This document shows positions 20,196 to 29,686 of a DNA stretch of 64,000 bases, one piece after another. Under the pieces are notes generated by a model. That model saw only the letters and a program-made list of their open reading frames with translations, searched no databases and was not told where the DNA came from. Positions within the stretch are counted from its first letter, which is position 1. Each line of letters starts with the position of its first letter. Made by a program: the position numbers and the translations under genes. Source of the DNA: Bacteroidales bacterium (GTDB lineage: Bacteria; Bacteroidota; Bacteroidia; Bacteroidales; Muribaculaceae). The stretch is taken from NCBI GenBank assembly GCA_014800735.1, contig JAAVFP010000012.1:43692-107691 (forward strand). The letters are read 5' to 3'.

Positions 20196-21469
20196 TCCAC
20201 TTCGTGTATGGGCTCCGAGGGGTCGGCCAGGGTGAAGCCGGCCTGGCGCAGTGCATCCCAGAACCCGGGGTAGGACTTATTCACAACTTCAACATCGCGC
20301 ACCACAATGCCGGGCACGAATATAGCCACCGGCGCAAGAGCCATGGCCATACGGTGGTCGCCATAGGTGTCGAACTCAGGCAACTCGCGCACGGGGCGGC
20401 GCGAACCGTCCCACTTCAGCACCGTGCCGTAGCCCTCGATTTCGAGCTGTGCGCCCAACTTGCCCAGCTCAGTCACAAGGGCTTCCAGGCGGTCGGACTC
20501 CTTGTGGTGCAGCGCACCCACACCGGTCAGCTCAAAGCGGATACCGGCCAGGCAGGCCGTGACGGCAAGTGCCGGAACAGCATCGGGCATATCGCTCATG
20601 TCGGCGTCCAGATGGCTGTAGAGGTCAGGAGTGGACGATAGCTCGGCACCCTCATCGGTAAACTCAGTAAGCACGCCCAGGCGTTCGAACAGGGGCGCAC
20701 TATGGCGGTCGCCCTGCAGCGAGTCATCGCGCAGGCCCGGCAGCGTGACCCATCCGGCCGAAAGGGCTGCGATTTCGTACCAGAACGCCGCGGCGCTCCA
20801 GTCAGGCTCCAGGGCATCGTCGGCCGGGCGGGTGTATTGTCCGGGGCCTACGGCCACAGTGTCGCGGTCCACGTCCGTTTCCACCCCGCGGCGGCTCATC
20901 ATGGCAGCCGTCATCTGGATGTAGGGCAGGCTCTGCACGTTGCCGCGCAGTTTCAGTGTGAGGGGGGCGGCCATCAGCGGAGCCACCATCATGAGTGCCG
21001 AAATGTACTGCGAGCTCACGGCGGCATCCACCTCAAGCTCGCCGCCACGCAGCTTGCGGCCGCGGATGTGCAGCGGCGGGAAGCCCTCGCGGCCCGTATA
21101 TTCCACCTCGGCACCCAGTGCGCACAGTGCCTCCACCAGCGGCCCTATGGGGCGCTGCTGCATACGCTCCGTGCCGGTGAGCACACAATCGGTACCCACG
21201 GTGGCGGCACACAGCGCGCACAGAAAGCGCATGGCCGTACCGGCAGGCCCAACATCCACGGTAGTGCCGTCGGTCGGAAGACCGTCGGCCAGGATGGTGC
21301 GCAGCGTGCGGGTGTCGTCGCACACGTCGGCGGCGTCGGCCAGGCCCTCGTCGGCCCGGCGTCCGCCCACATGGTTCATAATCATGGCGCGCGTCAGCAG
21401 GCTTTTGCTTGCGGGAAGCGCCACGGTGGTTTCCAGAATTTCTTCCGGCGGGAATATACGGTAGTCCAT
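20192..21469 (-). CDS. aroA: 3-phosphoshikimate 1-carboxyvinyltransferase
   Basis: GPAGTAMRFLCAL, DGSRRPVRELPEFDTYGDHRMAMALAP. Confidence 0.93.
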   Translation of the reverse strand: MDYRIFPPEEILETTVALPASKSLLTRAMIMNHVGGRRADEGLADAADVCDDTRTLRTILADGLPTDGTTVDVGPAGTAMRFLCALCAATVGTDCVLTGTERMQQRPIGPLVEALCALGAEVEYTGREGFPPLHIRGRKLRGGELEVDAAVSSQYISALMMVAPLMAAPLTLKLRGNVQSLPYIQMTAAMMSRRGVETDVDRDTVAVGPGQYTRPADDALEPDWSAAAFWYEIAALSAGWVTLPGLRDDSLQGDRHSAPLFERLGVLTEFTDEGAELSSTPDLYSHLDADMSDMPDAVPALAVTACLAGIRFELTGVGALHHKESDRLEALVTELGKLGAQLEIEGYGTVLKWDGSRRPVRELPEFDTYGDHRMAMALAPVAIFVPGIVVRDVEVVNKSYPGFWDALRQAGFTLADPSEPIHEVE

Positions 21470-21479
21470 CTGTTCAGTG

Positions 21480-22679
21480 TCAGTTAAGTGCTACATCGGC
21501 GCATTTGCCGGCCACGGCCATGCGCAGGCTTTCAAGAGCGGCAGCCAGCACACAGCGGGGCGTGCCGATGTTGAGGCGGGCGAAGCCTTCGCCCTGGGTG
21601 CCGAACACCGCACCATCGTTGAGTGCAAGGTGGGCCTTGTCCAGCAGCAGGTTCATCACCTCGCGGTGGCACAGGTTCAGGCCTCGGAAGTCAAGCCACA
21701 GAAGGAACGACGCCTCCGGGCGCACCACCTTCAGGCCCGGGATGTGGCGGCCTACGTAGTCGATTACAAATTCAATGTTGTCGCGCACATAGTCCAGCAT
21801 CTCGTCCAGCCACTGCTCGCCGTTGTTGTAGGCAGCCTCGGCACCGATGGTGGAAATCATCACCGGCGAGCTGAACTCGTTCACCATCATCCACTTGTAG
21901 TATGGTTCGCGCAGCTCCGGATTCTTGATTACCATCCACGAGCTCACCAGGCCGGGGATGTTGAAGGTTTTGGACGGTGCTCCCAGCATGATGCCTACGG
22001 CACGGGCATCGTCGCTCACCTCCAGGAAGGGGATGTGGCGGCGTCCCTCAAGCATCAGGTCGCCATGAATTTCATCGCTCACCACCACCATGCCTGCCTC
22101 GCGGCATATTTTGGCCAGTTCGGCCAGGGTGTCGGCATCCCACTGGATGCCTATGGGGTTGTGGGGGTTGCACAGCACAAGCATCTTGGGCTTTTCTTCG
22201 GCCACCACACGGCGCAGCCCGTCCAGGTCCATGCGGTACGTCTCGCCGTCGAACACGAGCGGGTTTTCCACCACACGGCGGTCATTGCCCTCCACCACCG
22301 AGCGGAAGGGCGGATAGATAGGCGGCTGAATCACAATGCCGTCGCCCGGGCGGGTGAAGTAGTTCACCGCATAGCCTATACCTTTGACCACGCCGGGTAC
22401 AAAGGCCAGCTCCTCGCGGCAGATGCCGAAGTGATGGCGGCGGCGCTGCCAGTCGATGATGGACTGCCAGTAGCTGTCCGCCACCTCGGCATAGCCCAGC
22501 ACGGGGTGCTGCAGGCGGCGGTTCAGTGCGGCCGTGATTTCAGGACACACGGCAAAGTCAAGGTCGGCAATCCACAGCGGAGTCAGATCATGACGGCCGA
22601 ACACACGGTCCAGACCGTCGAATTTGATACAGGCCGTGCCGTGACGGTCGATTATACAGTCGAAATTGTATTTTTTCAT
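21480..22679 (-). CDS. MalY/PatB-type PLP-dependent aminotransferase / C-S lyase
   Basis: MLVLCNPHNPIGIQW, SDEIHGDLML, GAPSKTFNIPGLVSSW. Confidence 0.92.
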   Translation of the reverse strand: MKKYNFDCIIDRHGTACIKFDGLDRVFGRHDLTPLWIADLDFAVCPEITAALNRRLQHPVLGYAEVADSYWQSIIDWQRRRHHFGICREELAFVPGVVKGIGYAVNYFTRPGDGIVIQPPIYPPFRSVVEGNDRRVVENPLVFDGETYRMDLDGLRRVVAEEKPKMLVLCNPHNPIGIQWDADTLAELAKICREAGMVVVSDEIHGDLMLEGRRHIPFLEVSDDARAVGIMLGAPSKTFNIPGLVSSWMVIKNPELREPYYKWMMVNEFSSPVMISTIGAEAAYNNGEQWLDEMLDYVRDNIEFVIDYVGRHIPGLKVVRPEASFLLWLDFRGLNLCHREVMNLLLDKAHLALNDGAVFGTQGEGFARLNIGTPRCVLAAALESLRMAVAGKCADVALN

Positions 22680-22700
22680 GGCTGAGAGAGTTAGCGAAAT

Positions 22701-24059
22701 TCAGATACCGTAGCCGGTGTAGGTTGACGGGGTGATGGTGTGGAGCTCGGCACGAACTTCCTCGCTGATACCCTGAAGGCCGTCGATGAAGTTGGAGATA
22801 GCGGCCTCGTCAACCACCGAATTGGTGCGGGTAAGTGCCTTAAGGGCTTCGTAGGGTTTCGGATAGCCCTCGCGGCGAAGGATGGTCTGGATAGCCTCGG
22901 CCACCACACTCCAGCAGTCGGCCAGGTCGGCATCGATGCTCTCGCGGTGCAGGATGAGCTTGCCGAGGCCCTTGAGGGTTGACTCGATGGCAATCAGGCC
23001 GTGGGCAAGAGGCATGCCGATATTGCGGATGACGGTGGAGTCCGTCAGGTCGCGCTGCAGGCGCGACACGGGCAGTTTGCCGGCCATATGTGCCAGCAGG
23101 GCATCGGCAATACCGAGGTTGCCCTCGGAGTTCTCGAAGTCGATGGGGTTCACCTTGTGGGGCATAGCCGAGGAACCAACCTCTCCGGCCTTGATTTTCT
23201 GCTTGAAGTAGTTGGCCGAAATGTAGGACCAGAAGTCGCGGTCAAGGTCCAGGATGATAGTGTTGAGGCGGCGCAGGGCGTCGAAGCAGGCAGCCAGGTT
23301 ATCGTAGTTTGAAATCTGGGTGGTGTACTCCTCGCGCTCGATGCCCAGGTTCTCGGCCAGGAATTTGCGGCCGAAGGCACGCCAGTCGATAGTGGGGAAG
23401 GCAATGCGGTGGGCGTTGAAGTTGCCGGTTGCACCGCCGAACTTGCCGCTGTGCTTCACAGCCTTGAGGCTATCGAGCTGCACACGCAGGCGGTAGGCGA
23501 ACACCTCGACCTCCTTGCCCAGGATTGTGGGCGACGCGGGCTGACCGTGGGTTTTGGCAAGCATGGGCACGTCAGCATACTCGCGTGCCAGTTCCTCCAG
23601 GCGTACAATCAGGCGCTCGTAGGCCGGAATCATCACGTCCTTGAGGGCATCGGCAAGCATCATGGGGAAGGAGGTGTTGTTGATGTCCTGCGAAGTCAGG
23701 CCGAAGTGGATAAACTCCTTGCGGTCGGCCAGACCGAGGGCGTCGAACTGCTCCTTCAGGTAGTACTCAACGGCCTTCACGTCGTGGTTGGTGATGCTCT
23801 CTATGTCCTTCACCTTCTGAGCCTCCGCGGGGGTGAACACCTCGGGGCTGTAGATGCGGCGCAGGGCCGCGGTCTGGTCGGCGGTGAGGGCGGGCAGCTG
23901 TGCCAGGCCCACTGCGCTGAGGGCTATGAAGTATTCGATTTCAACCTTCACACGATAGCGGATTACGGCGTATTCCGAGAAATAGTCGGCCAGAGGAGCG
24001 GTTTTGCCGCGGTAACGGCCGTCGACGGGTGAGATAGCTGTAAGAGTGCTGAGTTCCAT
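22701..24059 (-). CDS. purB: Adenylosuccinate lyase
   Basis: GSSAMPHKVNPIDFENSEGNLG signature; TSQDINNTSFPMM. Confidence 0.96.
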   Translation of the reverse strand: MELSTLTAISPVDGRYRGKTAPLADYFSEYAVIRYRVKVEIEYFIALSAVGLAQLPALTADQTAALRRIYSPEVFTPAEAQKVKDIESITNHDVKAVEYYLKEQFDALGLADRKEFIHFGLTSQDINNTSFPMMLADALKDVMIPAYERLIVRLEELAREYADVPMLAKTHGQPASPTILGKEVEVFAYRLRVQLDSLKAVKHSGKFGGATGNFNAHRIAFPTIDWRAFGRKFLAENLGIEREEYTTQISNYDNLAACFDALRRLNTIILDLDRDFWSYISANYFKQKIKAGEVGSSAMPHKVNPIDFENSEGNLGIADALLAHMAGKLPVSRLQRDLTDSTVIRNIGMPLAHGLIAIESTLKGLGKLILHRESIDADLADCWSVVAEAIQTILRREGYPKPYEALKALTRTNSVVDEAAISNFIDGLQGISEEVRAELHTITPSTYTGYGI

Positions 24060-24063
24060 TGAG

Positions 24064-24999
24064 TTATATGCGGGGTTTAAAAGTTTCTATATGTCGTTGT
24101 TTCTTTTCTTCAAAAATTTCGGAGATGGCGAAAAAGATACCGCTTTCCTCCACGTCGCCGAATTCATCGTTGATGGCCGTGCCGAACATACGCATCGTGG
24201 GCGACAGGCCCATGTAGGCGTGCACCAGCGGCGGGATGGCATTGCCGCGGCTGCTCACCTCGCGGGTCAGAATCCTGAGGTCCTCCTTGAAGCTGCCGCC
24301 GCAGAACAGGGCATCCAGCTCCGCGGGGTCGGCCTCGGTTTTCAGGGCCTGGATGGGGCGCACCAGGCAGTCCGGATCCGGGAAGTATTTGTGCAGGAAG
24401 TGCAGAATCATGTCGCGGCACACTGCCGTGTAGCTCGGATACATGGTCACCTTGCCGAACAAATAGCGGATTTCGGGATTGACCACCGTGAGCGAGCCCA
24501 GACCGTCCCACAGATTATCGAGCGTAAAGAGGGCTTTGGCACCGGCGCGCGAGCTCTGGTACTCTGTCCGCACCCACGAGCGGCCAAGCTCAAGCGTGTA
24601 GGGCAGATAGTCGCGCAGGAATTCCTCGGAGAAATCAAACATGTGGCTCGTGGCGATGCGCGGGCGCCCGTTTTCGTCCATCCTGATGTCGCGTCCGCAG
24701 ATAAAGCGGTAGCCGCCCAGGATGAGTTTGCTCTCGGGGTCCCACACAATCAGCTGACTGCACGGCACCTCCATGGTGTCGAATTCGTCGATGTCGCAGT
24801 CCTTGCCCGTGCCGCCGCCGGCGGTGCGGAAGGCTATCTCGCGCAGGCGCCCTATCTCGCGCATCACATTGGGTGCGTTGTGGGCCGTCACCACATAGAC
24901 CTCGTTGCCGGCCTTGTTGGTGGTGCGCAGAAAGCGCTCGGGCGTCAGTTCAGCCTCGATAAGCTCTGTTGGTACCGGGTCGATTATTCTTTGGTTCAT
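24064..24999 (-). CDS. GNAT-like N-acyltransferase (OlsB/GlsB-like)
   Basis: 311 aa with LGGYRFICGRD and LELGRSWVRTEYQ; paired with an acyltransferase gene by a 4-nt overlap. Confidence 0.75.
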   Translation of the reverse strand: MNQRIIDPVPTELIEAELTPERFLRTTNKAGNEVYVVTAHNAPNVMREIGRLREIAFRTAGGGTGKDCDIDEFDTMEVPCSQLIVWDPESKLILGGYRFICGRDIRMDENGRPRIATSHMFDFSEEFLRDYLPYTLELGRSWVRTEYQSSRAGAKALFTLDNLWDGLGSLTVVNPEIRYLFGKVTMYPSYTAVCRDMILHFLHKYFPDPDCLVRPIQALKTEADPAELDALFCGGSFKEDLRILTREVSSRGNAIPPLVHAYMGLSPTMRMFGTAINDEFGDVEESGIFFAISEIFEEKKQRHIETFKPRI

Positions 25000-25832
25000 C
25001 TGGCAGTATTTAGGTCATAGACGATATTGCGGATTTTCAAAGCTGTGGCTGCGGAGTCGGTCTTAGCGCCCAGGTCCTCGGGCATCAGGGGAGCGCCGCA
25101 GCGGAGAGTGAAAACCCGGCCTCGTGCGCGAAAAACCTCGCGGGGCAGCAATATCATCTCCACATTGAATTTTATTCCTGATTTTTTTCTCAGATTGGCT
25201 AATTTGTAGAACGAGCGCGAGTTGGTACCGTCAAAGTACACCGGCACTATCGGGCGTCCGCTCTCGATTGCCTTGTTCACGAACATTTTGCGCCACTCAA
25301 GGTCGGCGATACGGCCGTCGGTCCCGAGGCGCGACACCAGTCCGGCCGGATAAATCACCACAGGGTCGGGCCCTGCCAGGGCCTCATCGAGCGCCGTCAT
25401 GGCGCTGCGGCTCTGGGCACCGTGCTTGTTCACAGGCACAAAGCACTCGCGCAGCGGCTCGATGGCCATGAGAAGGTCGTTGACCACAAAGTGGACGTTG
25501 CGGCCGCCGTAGTGCTCCGACAGCCATGCAATCATGCTGATGCCGTCCAGGCCGCCCAGCGGGTGGTTGCTCACAATCATGCACCGCGGCGAGGCGGGCA
25601 AATGCTCCGCACCCTCCACACGCAGGCTCACATCCAGGTCGCGCAGCACGCCGCGGCAGAATTCAGCCCCCCGCGCAGGATAGTTCCCGGCAAGCAGAGC
25701 GTTCATTTCCCGCTGGCATATCAGTTTCTCAAGCCCGGTCTTTACAAAGCCCGGAATAAAGCGTGCACGCTTGCCAAGGCGCTCGCTGAGCACCTTGCGC
25801 ACATTCAGTTCTATCGGTCCGGATTCTGACAT
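24996..25832 (-). CDS. PlsC-family 1-acylglycerol-3-phosphate-type O-acyltransferase (GlsA-like)
   Basis: SNHPLGGLDGISMI (HxxxxD-like) and VIYPAGLVSR. Confidence 0.78.
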   Translation of the reverse strand: MSESGPIELNVRKVLSERLGKRARFIPGFVKTGLEKLICQREMNALLAGNYPARGAEFCRGVLRDLDVSLRVEGAEHLPASPRCMIVSNHPLGGLDGISMIAWLSEHYGGRNVHFVVNDLLMAIEPLRECFVPVNKHGAQSRSAMTALDEALAGPDPVVIYPAGLVSRLGTDGRIADLEWRKMFVNKAIESGRPIVPVYFDGTNSRSFYKLANLRKKSGIKFNVEMILLPREVFRARGRVFTLRCGAPLMPEDLGAKTDSAATALKIRNIVYDLNTAR

Positions 25833-25899
25833 ATTCGGTTTGAGAATGCAAATTTACCACTTTTGCCTCTATTTTTGGCCATCTTAGCGTATCTTTTTG

Positions 25900-25907
25900 T
25901 ATTTTTG
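25900..25907 (+). promoter_or_regulatory. -7 box directly before the SDR-like gene
   Basis: TATTTTTG matches TAnnTTTG and ends 5 nt before GTG (25912). Confidence 0.55.
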
Positions 25908-25911
25908 CAGC

Positions 25912-26637
25912 GTGAAAAAGGGTATAATTATAATTGACAGGGGCTTCGGATTCATCCGGCCCTATGTGCAGGCCGCTCTCGAGGCCGGCACGCTGGTGCA
26001 CACGGTGTTTCCCGATGCGGATGCTCCGGATGTGGCCGTAATGCTCTCGACCACGGACGTCTACGCTCCGGGAAAACCGACTGTCCTGGCCGGCGAGAAC
26101 TCGGCGGTTGACCCGGCACACCCCCGGGTGAAGGCCGAGCAGGATTTTTTGGCCGAGTGCGGATGCCGCGGCATCCGCGGTGTGGTTCTGCGCTGCGCTC
26201 CGGTGGTGGGCACGGGCATGGAAGGCTTTGTGCGCAATCTGGCATCCGACATCTGGCGCGGTATCTTTTTTCACTTCCCCGGCAATGATACGCGCATGAG
26301 CGTGGTGCACGCCACCGATGTGGCTGCCGCCATACGGAAGATTGCAGAGGGAGCCGACGTGGCCCATGGCACAGTCCTCAACCTCACCGACGGCGCCAAC
26401 CCCACTCTCCACGACCTTGCCGAGGCCCTGGCTTTCCGCATGAACGAAAAGCGTATATCCACCCTGAGCACACGCCCCCAGCAGATGATTGGCCGGTGGA
26501 TCTACGGACCCAAATACCGCGCGTGGACCACGGAGCGTACGTTCGACGGCTCGGCCGCATGCCGTATTCTCGGCCTCACTCCCACCCCGGTGTGCGACTA
26601 TCTGCGCACGCACACCTACGACGAAACGAGCCTATGA
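25912..26637 (+). CDS. Degenerate NAD-dependent epimerase / extended SDR-like protein
   Basis: GFGFIRPYVQAALEAG and STTDVYAPGKP...E...HPRVKAE resemble an extended SDR with key residues missing. Start GTG at 25912 preferred over TTG at 25897. Confidence 0.7.
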   Translation: MKKGIIIIDRGFGFIRPYVQAALEAGTLVHTVFPDADAPDVAVMLSTTDVYAPGKPTVLAGENSAVDPAHPRVKAEQDFLAECGCRGIRGVVLRCAPVVGTGMEGFVRNLASDIWRGIFFHFPGNDTRMSVVHATDVAAAIRKIAEGADVAHGTVLNLTDGANPTLHDLAEALAFRMNEKRISTLSTRPQQMIGRWIYGPKYRAWTTERTFDGSAACRILGLTPTPVCDYLRTHTYDETSL

Positions 26638-27491
26638 ACTTTGCCGACAAGCTTTTCGCCACCCTTAAAAGCATTGCAAAAATTGCGCTTGGCTCGCGCC
26701 CCGTGGCCGGTGGCAAGGGCGATAAGGGCACTATAGTGATTATGGGCAACGGTCCTTCGCTGGCCGACACTATCCGCACCGACCGACGACTGCTGGAGGT
26801 CTACCCTACTTTGGCTGTCAACTTCGCGGCAATAGCACCGGAGTTCACTGAGCTGCGCCCGGAATATTACGTGCTGGCCGACCCGCACTTTTTCCGCGAC
26901 AGCGCCGAGGGCAACCTGGGGCGCCTGCGCAGCTGCCTGGCTGCAGTGAACTGGCCCATGACCCTGTTTGTGCCCCGGGCCATGCGTGCCCGCGCCGGCC
27001 GCCTATACGCCAACCCCAACATCACCCTGAGGCTGTTCAACTTCGTGGGTGCCGAGGGATTCGGATGGTTCGAAAAAGCGGTCTATTCGGCACGCCTGGC
27101 CATGCCGCGACCGCGCAACGTGCTGGTGCCATCCATAATGGTGGCTATCGCCGAGGGCTTCTCGAAAATCATCATCGTGGGGGCCGACCACTCCTGGATG
27201 AAAACCATCTGGGTGACGACCGAGAACGAAGTGGTTTCCGTGCAACCTCACTTCTACAACGACAGCAAAGCCGAGGAAAACCGCATCCGCCACGACTACC
27301 GAAACATAAAGTTGCATCAGGTGGTGGAAAGTTTTGCAATTGCTTTCAAAAGCTATCACAGCATAGCGAACTTTGCAGCGAGTAAAGGCGTTTGTATCCT
27401 AAACGCTACTCCGGACAGTTTTATCGACGCGTTTGAGCGTCGGTCTGCCCAAAAACTACTCGCTGATTATGAAAACTCTATTTTACATTAG
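26634..27491 (+). CDS. DUF115-like / 6-hydroxymethylpterin- or glycosyltransferase-associated protein of uncertain function
   Basis: GTIVIMGNGPSLADTIRTDRRLLEVYPTLAVNFAA...YYVLADPHFF; ATGA overlap with the preceding gene. Confidence 0.7.
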   Translation: MNFADKLFATLKSIAKIALGSRPVAGGKGDKGTIVIMGNGPSLADTIRTDRRLLEVYPTLAVNFAAIAPEFTELRPEYYVLADPHFFRDSAEGNLGRLRSCLAAVNWPMTLFVPRAMRARAGRLYANPNITLRLFNFVGAEGFGWFEKAVYSARLAMPRPRNVLVPSIMVAIAEGFSKIIIVGADHSWMKTIWVTTENEVVSVQPHFYNDSKAEENRIRHDYRNIKLHQVVESFAIAFKSYHSIANFAASKGVCILNATPDSFIDAFERRSAQKLLADYENSILH

Positions 27492-27651
27492 TCTCGTCGC
27501 ACTGCTGGCATCGCTGCTGCTGGCACTGTTTTCACTATTCGACATCGTGAACCTATCCACCAACGCAAGCCAGTTTCTGGGAGCCATCACGGTGACATCG
27601 CTCTACAGTTTCGTTCACTTCTACATCCGCCGCTTCAAGCGAACGTACTGA
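27469..27651 (+). CDS. Small membrane protein, about 60 aa
   Basis: MKTLFYISLVALLASLLLALFSLFDIVNL..., two hydrophobic segments; overlaps the 3' end of the upstream gene. Confidence 0.55.
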   Translation: MKTLFYISLVALLASLLLALFSLFDIVNLSTNASQFLGAITVTSLYSFVHFYIRRFKRTY

Positions 27652-27802
27652 CCTCAAAATTACTGGACCGCTGACACTTATGCGGTCCGGTTAACATACC
27701 GTTTGACCGGTGCAAAACCAAAAATGACAAATTTTCGACATTATCTGTTGAATTTTAAACTATAATCTCGGTTTTACTTACTAATTTTGCACCACAGTTA
27801 TA

Positions 27803-27853
27803 ATGGTTAGTAAAAGTATTAGATTCTACAAGATTTCTAAGAGATTGAATTAG
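27803..27853 (+). CDS. Candidate 16-aa basic micropeptide MVSKSIRFYKISKRLN
   Basis: ATG at 27803, TAG at 27851-27853, within the candidate short transcript. Confidence 0.35.
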   Translation: MVSKSIRFYKISKRLN

Positions 27854-27905
27854 GCTTATCTCGACTCATGCGTTCATAAAGGAGACGGGATAAAACTAAA
27901 AAAAC

Positions 27906-27933
27906 AAGGGCATCCTCGCGAGAAGATGCCCTT
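27906..27933. terminator. Bidirectional intrinsic terminator
   Basis: AAGGGCATC-CTCGCGAGAA-GATGCCCTT; T-rich in both directions; also serves the Crp/Fnr gene. Confidence 0.85.
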
Positions 27934-27963
27934 TGTTATTTCAGAGCCGGTTCGAACGGCACT

Positions 27964-28650
27964 TTATTCACTGTTCTTTTGCAGCAGCGCCAGCATGCGG
28001 CTGCGGTCGGCAACGCGGATTTGCGAGGGCTCGTAGTCAATCAGACCCGCCTCCTTCATCTGCCGCATATTGGCCTCGAAAGTACTGCGCTGCACACCGA
28101 AGATGCTGCTCAGGTCGCGCGCCTTGCAGGTGAGACAGATGTCGGTGCCCCCGGCCTGTGTCAGGGCGATTATCCAGAACGCTATGCGCTCCGACAGCTC
28201 GCCGCTGGTAAGCGACAGGATGCCGTCAACAGCCTTCTGCGCGTTCACCGAAAGTGTGTTGAGGTAATTGAACGCGAACACCGGGTCGGCGCCGAGGATT
28301 TTGATATAGTCAGCCTTCGATATCTTGAGGATGCCTGTGGTTTCAAGCGCAACCACATCGCAGGGGTAGTCGGTGATTTTCCCGAACAGGAAATCAGGCG
28401 CTATCACGGCCGGCGCGGCAAGAGTCTGGCTCACCGAAAAACGGCCGTTGATATTGGTGACAGTGTAGCGCACACTGCCCGAAATGACGAATGCAAGATG
28501 ATCGCACCGCTCACCGGCGCGGATAATAGTTTCTCCTTCCGGATATTTAAGGAAATGAAATTTGGCTGAACCGACAATCTCGGCCAATTTACTATGAGAC
28601 ACCCCCTGGAACAACGGGAGCTCCATCAGCAATTCAAACATACTTGCCAT
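27964..28650 (-). CDS. Crp/Fnr family transcriptional regulator
   Basis: cNMP-binding-like N-terminus and C-terminal HTH (DLSSIFGVQRSTFEANMRQMKEAGLI). Confidence 0.9.
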   Translation of the reverse strand: MASMFELLMELPLFQGVSHSKLAEIVGSAKFHFLKYPEGETIIRAGERCDHLAFVISGSVRYTVTNINGRFSVSQTLAAPAVIAPDFLFGKITDYPCDVVALETTGILKISKADYIKILGADPVFAFNYLNTLSVNAQKAVDGILSLTSGELSERIAFWIIALTQAGGTDICLTCKARDLSSIFGVQRSTFEANMRQMKEAGLIDYEPSQIRVADRSRMLALLQKNSE

Positions 28651-28715
28651 AGCTCGTTCTTTAACTTTATGCGCCTGCGCGCTACTTACTATAACAATCT
28701 AAATGCCGGAATCGT

Positions 28716-29639
28716 TCACGCGCCTGCAGCCTCTCGGCGCATTTTCATGTAAAGCTGGCCTGAGTTGATGATATTCTGCCACAGGATGTAGGCCGCCGGG
28801 CCCACGGACGAGATGGAGTCGAAGTAGGTGAGGCAAATCCAGATGGCGAGCACTGTGTTCTTCTGCCCCAGACCCTGCCCGCCGGACACAGGGTCGCCGT
28901 TGCGCCGCCCCACTGCGCGGCCCAGTGCAAACTGCCCTATGCACACCAGCAGCGCAAGCACTGCCATCATCACCATTTCGGGTATGGTGCTCGGCGGCTC
29001 GGCAAGCACAAAGCTCACTGCCCGACCCACAACAACCAGCAGCGACACGGCCCAGAGGTAGAACGATACTGCCTGTACCCCGGCGATTGCACGGTGGATT
29101 TTCGGCGCAGTGAAGTAAAGCAGGAATGCCACCAGCAGCGGCAGCACAATCAGCGGACCCACGGCAAGGGCGATATCCATAAAGCGGGCAAAGAAATCAA
29201 AGTCATCAGCATCGCCTCCGCCAACCCACAGGAACAGTACCGGGGCCACCAGCGCCACGGCAAGATTGCTCACGATGGAGTACGTCGCCACCTTGGGGAT
29301 GCTTCCGCCAAGCATGCCCGTGACCACCGGTGCGGCAGTGGCCGTGGGGCAAAGCACGCAAATCATCACAGCTTGCGCCAACGGCAAATCAAGCGGCCTG
29401 AGAACGCAGAAAATTGCCACCGAACCTATCAGCTGCACGGCCAGAAGTTCCCAAATCATCTTGCTGACGCGGAACTCCGTGGGCTTCACACGGCAGAATG
29501 TAATCATAAGCATGGTGAAAATCAGATACGGCACAACCCACTGAATCATGCTTATCTGATTGTGGAACAAGATGCCCGACACTATCGCAATGGGCAGCAT
29601 CCACGGCTTGAGCCGCTGGCGGAAAGAACTACTTGGCAT
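28716..29639 (-). CDS. Bile acid:sodium symporter-family transporter
   Basis: Hydrophobic throughout; CPTATAAPVVTGMLGG. Start MPSSSFRQ at 29639 preferred because a TAATTTTG box covers 29661-29668. Confidence 0.8.
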   Translation of the reverse strand: MPSSSFRQRLKPWMLPIAIVSGILFHNQISMIQWVVPYLIFTMLMITFCRVKPTEFRVSKMIWELLAVQLIGSVAIFCVLRPLDLPLAQAVMICVLCPTATAAPVVTGMLGGSIPKVATYSIVSNLAVALVAPVLFLWVGGGDADDFDFFARFMDIALAVGPLIVLPLLVAFLLYFTAPKIHRAIAGVQAVSFYLWAVSLLVVVGRAVSFVLAEPPSTIPEMVMMAVLALLVCIGQFALGRAVGRRNGDPVSGGQGLGQKNTVLAIWICLTYFDSISSVGPAAYILWQNIINSGQLYMKMRREAAGA

Positions 29640-29660
29640 ATACGTATTGGAAATTTCGCA

Positions 29661-29668
29661 CAAAATTA
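29661..29668 (-). promoter_or_regulatory. -7 box for the symporter gene
   Basis: Minus strand TAATTTTG. Confidence 0.5.
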
Positions 29669-29686
29669 CAAAATCTCCGGGAAAAC

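Larger units (their letters stand above)
27782..27933 (+). ncRNA. Candidate short transcript (sRNA or small-protein mRNA)
   Basis: TAATTTTG -7 box at 27782-27789, then a 16-codon ORF, then a hairpin terminator at 27906-27933. Confidence 0.5.

Noticed and set aside
27652-27720. GGACCGC...GCGGTCC hairpin as an intrinsic terminator
   Set aside because: Good stem but no T-tract follows; kept only as local structure upstream of the short transcript.
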